Below are positions 1 through 5,399 of a stretch of 12,594 bases of DNA, piece by piece (positions within the stretch are counted from its first letter, which is position 1; each line of letters begins with the position of its first letter). The position numbers and the translations under genes were made by a program. Source of the stretch: Polynucleobacter meluiroseus (GTDB taxonomy: Bacteria; Verrucomicrobiota; Verrucomicrobiia; Opitutales; UBA953); assembly GCA_943323725.2 (NCBI GenBank), contig CALPIW020000020.1:1-12594 (forward strand), read 5' to 3'. The notes beneath the pieces were generated by a model. It made no database searches, was not told the origin of the DNA, and saw only the letters and a program-made list of their open reading frames with translations.

Positions 1-1060
1 CGACACGGCGGATTTCGCCGGGACGGAACCACGCGGCTTCCAGGAGGACTTCGGTCGTGGACTCGGTCACGCCGGAATCGACGCCACCCATCACGCCGGC
101 GACGACGAGCGGGCGCTGGGCGTCGGCGATGACGCAGACGCCGGTCTCGAGCTTCACCTTCTTGCCATCGAGGAGGACGATCTCTTCGCCTTCGCGGGCC
201 GGGCGCGCTTCGATGCCTTCGGAGACCTTCTTCGCGTCGAACGCGTGGAGCGGCTGGCCGAGTTCGAGCAGCACCCAGTTCGTGATATCGACCACGTTGT
301 TGATCGGACGGAGGCCGGCGGCCTCGAGGTCGCGGCGGAGCCATTCCGGGCTCGGGCCGACCTTCACGTTCTTCAGCGTGCGGAGCGTGTAGTAAGGGCA
401 GAACTCGGAGGACGAGCGGACGAACTTCACCGCATCGGCGGCGGAAGGCGCGGCGGCGAGTCCGGCGGCCGTCTTGACCGTGAGCGGCTTGAGCGTGAGG
501 CCCAGCGCGGCGGCGAGGTCGCGGGCGACGCCGCGGATGCCGAGGCAATCACCACGGTTCGGGGTCACCGAGATTTCGAGCACTGTATCTGGCGCGCCGA
601 AAAGAGAATTAAGCGGCGTACCGACGACCGGCTGGCGGGGCGTCAGGATGAGCAGGCCGTCTTCGCCTTTGCCGAGACCGAGTTCTTCGGAGGAGCACAT
701 CATACCCGCCGAGTCGACGTCGCGGAGCTTCGAGACCTTGATCTCGAAACCACCCGGCATCATCGTGCCCGGGAGCGCGACCGGCACGCGGTCACCCGCC
801 TTGAAATTCTTGGCGCCGCAGACGATCTGGCGGAGCGAGCCTTCGCCCGCGTCGACCTGGCAGACGCTGAGACGATCGGCCTTCGGGTGTTTCTCGAAGG
901 ACTTGATCTCGCCGACCACCACGAGGGGCAGCGGGGCGAGGCCGAAGGTCGTGACCGATTCCACCTCGAGGCCGAGCATCGGGAGGACTTCCGCGACGCG
1001 TTCGGCGGTGACGCCGGCGAGGTCGAGGTGACGGGAGAGGGCTTGGAAAGAGACTTTCAT
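1..1060 (-). CDS. pheT: Phenylalanine--tRNA ligase beta subunit (N-terminal part, cut by window edge)
   Basis: This is the beta subunit of the cytosolic (alpha-beta)2 phenylalanyl-tRNA synthetase, which charges tRNA-Phe and edits misacylated tRNA. I translated 353 codons from the ATG at 1060-1058; the rest of the protein (the family is about 800 residues) lies beyond base 1. The N-terminus reads MKVSFQALSRHLDL. An EMAP-type tRNA-binding domain follows at about residues 45-150, with the pieces HPKADRLSVCQVD, RQIVCGAKNFKAGDRVP and MMCSSEELGLG. The B3/B4 region starts near residue 215 and includes NNVVDITNWVLLELGQPLHAFD-type sequence, as in the editing domain. The gene starts 3 bases after the pheS stop, so the two are almost certainly cotranscribed. 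No Shine-Dalgarno motif precedes the ATG. Identification is firm; nothing can be said about the C-terminal half. Confidence 0.97.
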   Translation of the reverse strand, partial: MKVSFQALSRHLDLAGVTAERVAEVLPMLGLEVESVTTFGLAPLPLVVVGEIKSFEKHPKADRLSVCQVDAGEGSLRQIVCGAKNFKAGDRVPVALPGTMMPGGFEIKVSKLRDVDSAGMMCSSEELGLGKGEDGLLILTPRQPVVGTPLNSLFGAPDTVLEISVTPNRGDCLGIRGVARDLAAALGLTLKPLTVKTAAGLAAAPSAADAVKFVRSSSEFCPYYTLRTLKNVKVGPSPEWLRRDLEAAGLRPINNVVDITNWVLLELGQPLHAFDAKKVSEGIEARPAREGEEIVLLDGKKVKLETGVCVIADAQRPLVVAGVMGGVDSGVTESTTEVLLEAAWFRPGEIRRV

Positions 1061-1063
1061 GGC

Positions 1064-2104
1064 TTAGGCGAACTGGCGCAGGAAGCGCGTGTCGTTGTTG
1101 TAGAAGTGGCGGATGTCGTCGATGCCGTGGACCAGCATCGCGATGCGTTCGAGGCCGAGGCCGAAGGCGAGGCCCGACCATTCCTGCGGATCGAGACCGC
1201 AGAGCTCGAGGACCTTCGGGTCGACCAGGCCGCAGCCCATGATCTCCAGCCAGCGGTCGGAGAGACGGCCCAGGTTAGGCGAGCGGAGGTCCATCTCGAA
1301 GGACGGTTCCGTGAACGGGAAGAACGACGGGCGCAGGCGGATCTCGGCGTCGGCGCCGAAGGTCTCCTTCACGAAGAAATCGAGCACCCCGCGGAGGTCG
1401 GCGAGCGTCACGTTACGGTCGATCCACAGGCCTTCGACCTGGTGGAAGTTGGCCGAGTGCGTCGCGTCGACCGCGTCGCGGCGGAAGCAGCGGCCCGGGG
1501 CGACGATGCGGAAGGGCGGCTTGCGCGAGAGCATCGTGCGGACCTGCACGCTGGACGTGTGCGTGCGGAGGAGGATCGCTTCGTCGGCCTTGCGCGGCGC
1601 GTCGGCGGAGCGGAACGCCTTCGGCATGTAGAGCGTGTCCTGCATGTCGCGGGCCGGGTGATCGGCGGGCGTGTTGAGGGCGTCGAAGCAATGCCACTCC
1701 GTCTCGACCTCGGGGCCGTCGGCGACGACGAAGCCCAGTTTGCGGAAGGAAGCCAGGATGCGTTCGCGGGTGCGGGAGAGCGGATGGAGCGAGCCGGCCG
1801 GAGCGTCGGGGCTCGGCAGGGTCGGGTCGACGGACGCGCCGAGGGCGGCGGCGATCTCGGCGTTCTCGACCTTGGTGAGGAGGGCGGCGAGGAGTTCCTC
1901 GACGGACTTCTTCGCCTCGTTGATGAGCTTGCCCACCACCGGGCGTTCTTCCTTCGAGAGGGTGGCCATCCCCTTCATCACCTGGGTCAGGGAGCCGTTG
2001 GGGCCGACGACGCGCGCCTTGAAGGCTTCGAGCTCGGCGCGGGTGGCGACGGCGGAGGCTTCCTGGGTGGCGGCGGCGACGAGTTGGGCGAGCTGCTGCT
2101 GCAT
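1064..2104 (-). CDS. pheS: Phenylalanine--tRNA ligase alpha subunit
   Basis: This is the catalytic alpha subunit of phenylalanyl-tRNA synthetase, a class II enzyme, 346 residues from the chosen ATG (E. coli has 327). Residues 1-100 form the helical N-terminal arm. The class II core follows, with HPARDMQDTLYMP (149-161), LLRTHTSSVQVRTM (178-191), the motif-2 region FRIVAPGRCFRRDAVDATHS (198-217) and motif 3 in GLAFGLGLERIAM (311-323). The start at 2104 aligns with the family's usual N-terminus. An in-frame GTG at 2149 would add 15 residues and sits directly behind the terminator U-tract, so I consider it less likely. No Shine-Dalgarno motif is visible. The gene lies downstream of rplT, with an intrinsic terminator between them, and 3 bases ahead of pheT. 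Identification is firm; only the start is slightly uncertain. Confidence 0.97.
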   Translation of the reverse strand: MQQQLAQLVAAATQEASAVATRAELEAFKARVVGPNGSLTQVMKGMATLSKEERPVVGKLINEAKKSVEELLAALLTKVENAEIAAALGASVDPTLPSPDAPAGSLHPLSRTRERILASFRKLGFVVADGPEVETEWHCFDALNTPADHPARDMQDTLYMPKAFRSADAPRKADEAILLRTHTSSVQVRTMLSRKPPFRIVAPGRCFRRDAVDATHSANFHQVEGLWIDRNVTLADLRGVLDFFVKETFGADAEIRLRPSFFPFTEPSFEMDLRSPNLGRLSDRWLEIMGCGLVDPKVLELCGLDPQEWSGLAFGLGLERIAMLVHGIDDIRHFYNNDTRFLRQFA

Positions 2105-2152
2105 GGATTGATTTGTGCGTTGGCGGAGAAAGTCGGCAAGCGAAAGCACCTT

Positions 2153-2184
2153 AAAACAAAGAAGCCCCGGAGGGCCGGGGCTTC
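2153..2184 (-). terminator. Intrinsic terminator or attenuator between rplT and pheS
   Basis: Read on the minus strand, a perfect 10-bp stem (GAAGCCCCGG paired with CCGGGGCTTC) closes a 4-base loop. The tract TTTGTTTT follows immediately. This is a complete Rho-independent terminator shape. It begins 21 bases after the rplT stop and ends 48 bases before the pheS ATG. It therefore either ends the rpmI-rplT transcript or serves as an attenuator for pheST. The stem is symmetric, but on the plus strand it is followed by GTGAAGGG, so it would act only on minus-strand transcripts. Confidence 0.88.
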
Positions 2185-2205
2185 GTGAAGGGACGTCAGG
2201 TCGTC

Positions 2206-2562
2206 TTAGACGAGCGCGGCCTGGGCCTTCTTGACGATCGCTTCGAAAGCGGGGGCGTCATGGATGGCCAGTTCGCTCAGATTCTTACGGTCCATCGTGA
2301 TGTTGGCCTTCTTGAGGCCAGCGATCAGTCGGCTGTAGGAGATGCCGAGGGGACGGCAGGCGGCGTTGAGACGCACGATCCACAGCTGACGGAACGTCGA
2401 CTTGTTCTTGCGGCGGTCGCGATAAGCGAACTTCTGCGCGCGCTGAACGGCCTCGAGGGCGTAGACGTACAGACGGGATTTGTTTCCGAAGTAGCCCTTA
2501 GCGGCTTTGATCGCGCGCTTCTTGCGGGCCTTGGTGGCCGGGCCATTGGTTGCTCTAGGCAT
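2206..2562 (-). CDS. rplT: 50S ribosomal protein L20 (bL20)
   Basis: bL20 is an early-assembly protein of the large ribosomal subunit that binds 23S rRNA. In E. coli and Bacillus it also represses its own operon through the leader mRNA. The product is 118 residues, the same length as in E. coli. It starts MPRATNGPATKARKKRAIK, with the very basic N-terminal arm, and continues with GYFGNKSRLY, FAYRDRRKNKSTFRQLWIVR and the C-terminal RNA-binding domain containing SYSRLIAGLKKANITMDRKN. The ATG at 2562 is the only sensible start. It lacks a Shine-Dalgarno sequence and is preceded by an A/C-rich stretch made of CCAAAA repeats. The gene follows rpmI by 85 bases, as in the conserved rpmI-rplT pair, but infC is missing from its usual place ahead of them. 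Confidence 0.98.
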   Translation of the reverse strand: MPRATNGPATKARKKRAIKAAKGYFGNKSRLYVYALEAVQRAQKFAYRDRRKNKSTFRQLWIVRLNAACRPLGISYSRLIAGLKKANITMDRKNLSELAIHDAPAFEAIVKKAQAALV

Positions 2563-2569
2563 GTTGGTA

Positions 2570-2589
2570 TTTGGTTTTGGTTTTGGTTA
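2570..2589 (-). repeat. Short CCAAAA tandem repeat in the rplT leader
   Basis: On the plus strand the hexamer GGTTTT is repeated with two full copies plus flanking partial copies. On the rplT mRNA this reads AACCAAAACCAAAACCAAA and ends 7 bases before the start codon, exactly where a Shine-Dalgarno sequence would be expected. It could be a simple slippage repeat or an unstructured A/C-rich ribosome landing site. The sequence does not decide between these. Confidence 0.6.
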
Positions 2590-2647
2590 GATGGCCTCGG
2601 GGTCGCCTTAATGAACACCCGTTCGGCCAAAAATGAGGATCGCCGGC

Positions 2648-2839
2648 TTAGGCGAAAGGCATGCAGGCCAGCATCTTCTTCTCGAAGCCGTCGTCGACGC
2701 GCTTGGACTTGTTGGCGCGGCGGCGCTGCTTGCGGGACTTGGAGCTGAGAAGGTGGCGGGCGTTCGGGGAACGACGCATCACTTTGCCGGTACCGGTCAC
2801 CTTGAAGCGCTTGGAGACTGACTTGCGGGTCTTTTGCAT
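2648..2839 (-). CDS. rpmI: 50S ribosomal protein L35 (bL35)
   Basis: This is a small, strongly basic protein of the large ribosomal subunit, 63 residues long, which matches the family (about 64-66). It starts MQKTRKSVSKRFKVTGTGKV, containing the hallmark SKRFKVTGTGK, and continues with RRSPNARHLLSSKSRKQRRR. The ATG at 2839 is set by this homology; the reading frame stays open upstream, but the added sequence is not ribosomal. No Shine-Dalgarno motif precedes it (CGACCCTTTCCGC). The gene heads the minus-strand block rpmI-rplT-pheS-pheT and diverges from the peroxiredoxin gene across 162 bases. The 85 bases between rpmI and rplT hold only weak stems (for example GAAC-GGGT-GTTC) that I could not tie to L20 autoregulation. 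Confidence 0.97.
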   Translation of the reverse strand: MQKTRKSVSKRFKVTGTGKVMRRSPNARHLLSSKSRKQRRRANKSKRVDDGFEKKMLACMPFA

Positions 2840-3001
2840 GGCGGAAAGGGTCGGAACAAAGGGCGTCCGGGCAGACTTGTAAAGGGGAAAGGGCCGAGGG
2901 AGAGGATAAGACCGCACTTTCCGACCCAGGTCGGATCGGGCCGCCCGTTTGACTTTCCCGTCCAAGCCCGCTCCCCTGCCCTGCACCCAAACCTCAAAAC
3001 C
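2840..3001. other. Divergent intergenic region between rpmI and the peroxiredoxin gene
   Basis: These 162 bases must hold the promoters for the minus-strand ribosomal block and, in the other direction, for the peroxiredoxin gene and possibly infC. I found no convincing -10/-35 pair. The region carries a 14-base palindrome (2921-2934). The nonamer TTCCGACCC occurs on the plus strand at 2919-2927 and inverted at 2849-2857. The last 20 bases before the peroxiredoxin ATG are A/C-rich. Confidence 0.6.
2921..2934. promoter_or_regulatory. Perfect 14-base palindrome CCGACC-CA-GGTCGG, possible operator
   Basis: Two 6-base arms in perfect inverted symmetry are separated by CA. They sit centrally in the divergent spacer, 82 bases from the rpmI start and 68 bases from the peroxiredoxin start. 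The shape would suit a dimeric repressor or a short RNA hairpin. In GC-rich DNA a 6-bp perfect repeat can arise by chance, so the operator role is only a suggestion. Confidence 0.25.
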
Positions 3002-3478
3002 ATGCTTTCCCTCGGAAAAAAGCCCAAACTGACCTTCAAAGTGGACGCCTTCGTGGACGGAAAGGCCGTCAACGCCTCCTTCGGCTCCCTCCTGGACGGT
3101 CCGACCATCGTCTCGGTCTATATGCGCAATAACACCTCCGCCTGCGACAAACAGGCCGCCGAGATGGATAAAAATGAGAAAGCCATTGTCAGACAAGGGT
3201 TTAGGTTGATTGCCGTGTCCCGGGACACCTGCGCCTCCCATACCAAGTATGCCGCCAAGCACGGCTACAAGTTCACCCTGGTCTCGGACCCGGAGGACCT
3301 CTTCTCCCAGGCCATGGACGCCATCGTCGAGAAGTCCATGTATGGTAAGAAGTACCTCGGTCCGCTCCGGGCCGCCTACCTCTTCGACGGCGACGGCAAG
3401 CTCATCGGCGTCGTGCCCAAGGTCGAGGCCGCCGAGCACGGCAAGCAGTTGCTCGCGGCGATCGCCGCGGCGAAGTAA
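3002..3478 (+). CDS. Peroxiredoxin, PrxQ/BCP type (thioredoxin-fold)
   Basis: This is a predicted thiol peroxidase of the AhpC/TSA superfamily that reduces hydrogen peroxide and organic peroxides, presumably recycled by thioredoxin; 158 residues, cytosolic, no signal peptide. The peroxidatic site is in YMRNNTSACDKQ, where the family's TxxC spacing is kept with Cys48. The conserved Arg that polarises it is probably in LGPLRAAYLFDGDG. A second cysteine, Cys77 in SRDTCASH, lies about where helix alpha-3 begins. The usual partner five residues after Cys48 is absent. I chose the ATG at 3002 because it gives the normal family N-terminus; an in-frame ATG at 2834 would add 56 low-complexity residues. 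The leader lacks a Shine-Dalgarno motif. Codons for residues 56-70 are AT-rich and include AGA, AGG and TTG, unlike the neighbouring genes. It precedes infC by 93 bases on the same strand. Confidence 0.88.
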   Translation: MLSLGKKPKLTFKVDAFVDGKAVNASFGSLLDGPTIVSVYMRNNTSACDKQAAEMDKNEKAIVRQGFRLIAVSRDTCASHTKYAAKHGYKFTLVSDPEDLFSQAMDAIVEKSMYGKKYLGPLRAAYLFDGDGKLIGVVPKVEAAEHGKQLLAAIAAAK

Positions 3479-3571
3479 TCCGGCGGCGCGCACGGCGCGG
3501 CGGAGATAATCGGTGCTTGAACCATCGCCGCTAAACGGGGAGTTTATCGGCAGACACCTCCGCAGTACCTA

Positions 3572-4240
3572 ATGCCTTCGCCCTATCGTCCTAAAAGTCC
3601 CCGCCCGAAGAACAACGCGGGACAGAACCGCGGCAACTTCCGCAAAGAAGACAAAGGTCCGAAGCGCAACGATCGCATCCGCGCGACCGAAGTGCGCGTC
3701 ATCTCGCCCAAGGGTGAGATGATGGGCATCATGCCCACGCAGCAGGCGTTGGACCTCGCCCGCGAGTTCGGCGTCGACCTCATCGAGATCGCCGCGTCGG
3801 CCGTGCCGCCCGTCTGCAAGCTGCAGGAATACGGCAAGTACCTCTACGAGGAGGCCAAGAAGCACAAGCACCAGAAGTCCGCCACCAAGGTGAAGGAGAT
3901 CAAGCTCCGCCCCCGTATCGACAACCATGACCTCTTCATCAAGGTCCGTCGCGCCGAGAATTTCCTCTTCCACGGCCACAAGGTGAAGCTGCTGCTCCAG
4001 TACCGCTACCGCGAGCTCGAGCACCCCGAGATCGGCATCGCCACCATCACCAAGGCCATCGAAGCCCTGATGCATATCAGCACGCGCGACAACGAGCCCA
4101 AGCGCTCCGGCCGCGCCATCGTCGTCGGCCTCACTCCTGTCCAGCAGAACAAGCGCAAGCTCGTGCACAACGAAGCCCCGGGCGAAGAAGACGGCGAAGA
4201 CGACTCCGCGGTGGACAACGACGAAGGCGACGCCGAATAA
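3572..4240 (+). CDS. infC: Translation initiation factor IF-3, with N- and C-terminal extensions
   Basis: IF3 binds the 30S subunit, prevents premature 50S joining and proofreads the start codon and initiator tRNA. The product is 222 residues, against about 180 in E. coli. The N-domain begins near residue 35 (NDRIRATEVRVISPKGEMMG) and includes GVDLIEIAASAVPPVCKLQEYGKYLYE (68-94). The C-domain runs from about 108 to 192 with VKEIKLRPRIDNHD and GRAIVVGLTP. Ahead of it is a basic, Pro/Asn-rich stretch of about 33 residues, and behind it an acidic tail (EDGEDDSAVDNDEGDAE). The start is an ordinary ATG, the only one upstream of the N-domain, not the AUU or AUC used for autoregulation in many bacteria. 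No Shine-Dalgarno motif is present. An amidase gene follows after 4 bases. The gene is separated from and opposite to rpmI-rplT. Confidence 0.97.
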   Translation: MPSPYRPKSPRPKNNAGQNRGNFRKEDKGPKRNDRIRATEVRVISPKGEMMGIMPTQQALDLAREFGVDLIEIAASAVPPVCKLQEYGKYLYEEAKKHKHQKSATKVKEIKLRPRIDNHDLFIKVRRAENFLFHGHKVKLLLQYRYRELEHPEIGIATITKAIEALMHISTRDNEPKRSGRAIVVGLTPVQQNKRKLVHNEAPGEEDGEDDSAVDNDEGDAE

Positions 4241-4244
4241 GCCC

Positions 4245-5216
4245 GTGCGGCGCATCGCGGCGATCCTCCTGCTCCTCGCCACCGGCGCCCTGCTCCCGGC
4301 CGCCTCGACGGATTATCTCCTCGGCGAATCCGTGCGGCAGCTCGGCCTGCGCGACGTCGCCAAGCAAGGCGCCGACGGACGTTCGTCCGAACGTTACGCC
4401 ACGCGCGGCGGCCTGGGCCTCTACGCCGAATACAGCCGCGACTTCATCGTGGTCGACGGCATCAAGGTCATGCTCGACGACCCCGTCGGCTCGCAGCGCG
4501 GCCACCTCACCATCTCCAAGCGCGACTACGACAAGGTCTTCGTGCCGCTCTTCTGGGACGGCCCGCGCGCCGCGCCGCGCCGCATCCTGCTCGACCCCGG
4601 CCACGGCGGCAAGGACACCGGCAAGGTCAACGGCCCTCTCAAATACACCGAGAAGTCGGCCACGCTCGACACCGCCGCGCGCCTCAAGATCCTCCTCGAG
4701 AAGCAGGGCTACGAAGTCTTCTTCACCCGGACCAAGGACGTCTTCCTCGAACTCGATGACCGGGCCGCGCTCGCGACCAAGCTGGGCGCCGACCTCTTCA
4801 TCAGCCTCCATTACAACGCCGGCCCCGCCGGCGACACCAGCGCCGACGGCGTCGAGACCTACTGCCTGACCCCGGCCGGTCAGCGGTCGACCAACGCCGG
4901 CAAGGCCAAGTCGACCACCGCCGCCGAGCCCGGCAACCGTTTCGACTCCGCCAACGCCCTGCTCGCCTGGAGCATCCAGCGGCGGATGATCCGCGCCACC
5001 GGCGCCGACGACCGGGGCGTCCGACGCGCCCGCTTCGCGGTCCTGCGCACCCTGAACTGTCCCGGCGTCCTGATCGAGGGCGGCTTCATGTCGAGCCGCC
5101 GCGAAGGGGCGCTCATCGCCGACGGGGCCTACCGCCAGAAGATCGCCGAGGCCATCGCGGCGGCCGTCGGCGACTACGCCAGCCGGGTCCGCCCGGCGCC
5201 CAAAGCCGGCCGCTAA
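4245..5216 (+). CDS. N-acetylmuramoyl-L-alanine amidase (Amidase_3), secreted
   Basis: This is a zinc-dependent hydrolase predicted to cut the amide bond between MurNAc and the stem peptide in peptidoglycan, acting outside the cytoplasmic membrane. The GTG start gives a clear signal peptide (MRRIAAILLLLATGALLPAA, cleavage near residue 21). Residues about 23-105 form an unassigned N-terminal region, perhaps a substrate-binding or stalk domain. The catalytic domain covers about 113-312. Likely zinc ligands are His120 in DPGHGGKDTG, Glu136 in YTEKSATLD and His189 in SLHYNA; the catalytic Glu278 is in LIEGGFMS. All key residues are present, so the enzyme should be active. The gene starts 4 bases after infC and is probably cotranscribed with it. 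Its stop codon lies in the loop of a GC-rich hairpin. Whether it serves cell separation or recycling cannot be told from the sequence. Confidence 0.93.
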   Translation: MRRIAAILLLLATGALLPAASTDYLLGESVRQLGLRDVAKQGADGRSSERYATRGGLGLYAEYSRDFIVVDGIKVMLDDPVGSQRGHLTISKRDYDKVFVPLFWDGPRAAPRRILLDPGHGGKDTGKVNGPLKYTEKSATLDTAARLKILLEKQGYEVFFTRTKDVFLELDDRAALATKLGADLFISLHYNAGPAGDTSADGVETYCLTPAGQRSTNAGKAKSTTAAEPGNRFDSANALLAWSIQRRMIRATGADDRGVRRARFAVLRTLNCPGVLIEGGFMSSRREGALIADGAYRQKIAEAIAAAVGDYASRVRPAPKAGR

Positions 5217-5224
5217 GGCCGGTT
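5204..5224 (+). terminator. GC-rich hairpin at the amidase stop codon (U-tract absent)
   Basis: AGCCGGCC pairs with GGCCGGTT around the loop GCTAA, giving 8 pairs including one G-U. The loop contains the amidase TAA. The following bases are ACGCCACC, so no U-tract supports intrinsic termination. It may slow polymerase, protect the mRNA 3' end, or be incidental in GC-rich DNA. Confidence 0.3.
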
Positions 5225-5351
5225 ACGCCACCTTAAAGGGCCAGAATCCGCTTGCCAAGGGGCGGGGCGGACGGTTCGTTAGACCTTCCTTTCGGCCCGC
5301 CGGCATGTGTCAGCGGAATCTCCGGAGGGAAAACCCAAAAACCAACCAAAC

Positions 5352-5390
5352 CCTGGAAACGTCCTCCGCGACGGCCAGGACAAACAGTCC
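5352..5390 (+). promoter_or_regulatory. Overlapping small hairpins in the rpsA leader
   Basis: Three short stems share bases just upstream of the rpsA start. CCTGG (5352-5356) can pair with CCAGG (5375-5379). GTCCT (5361-5365) can pair with AGGAC (5377-5381). GGAC (5378-5381) can pair with GTCC (5387-5390) around AAACA. They cannot all form together. E. coli S1 represses its own mRNA through leader hairpins, so a similar switch is conceivable, but each stem is only 4-5 bp. Confidence 0.3.
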
Positions 5391-5399
5391 GAAAACAAC

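Noticed and set aside
245..2188. Long plus-strand open frame of 647 codons opposite pheS and pheT
   Set aside because: It is antisense to two unmistakable synthetase genes and its product is Arg/Glu/Ala-rich low-complexity sequence of the kind GC-rich DNA produces in the complementary frame.
2185..2205. Phe-rich leader peptide or T-box controlling pheST
   Set aside because: The rplT-pheS spacer is about 100 bases, shows no run of Phe codons and is too short for a T-box with its specifier and antiterminator elements.
2949..2977. TTGACT as a -35 box for the peroxiredoxin gene
   Set aside because: At 16-19 bases downstream there is only C-rich sequence with no -10-like hexamer.
2834..3001. Upstream ATG that would extend the peroxiredoxin by 56 residues
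   Set aside because: The added residues are Pro/Arg/Gly-rich, unlike any peroxiredoxin, and overlap the rpmI start and the shared promoter region.
3517..3548. TTGAAC with GTTTAT or TTTATC as an infC promoter
   Set aside because: The spacer would be 19-20 bases and the -10 match is weak; plausible but not strong enough to annotate.
5252..5283. TTGCCA with GTTAGA as an rpsA promoter
   Set aside because: The spacing is 20 bases and the -10 match is poor; an rpsA promoter is expected nearby but this pair does not prove it.
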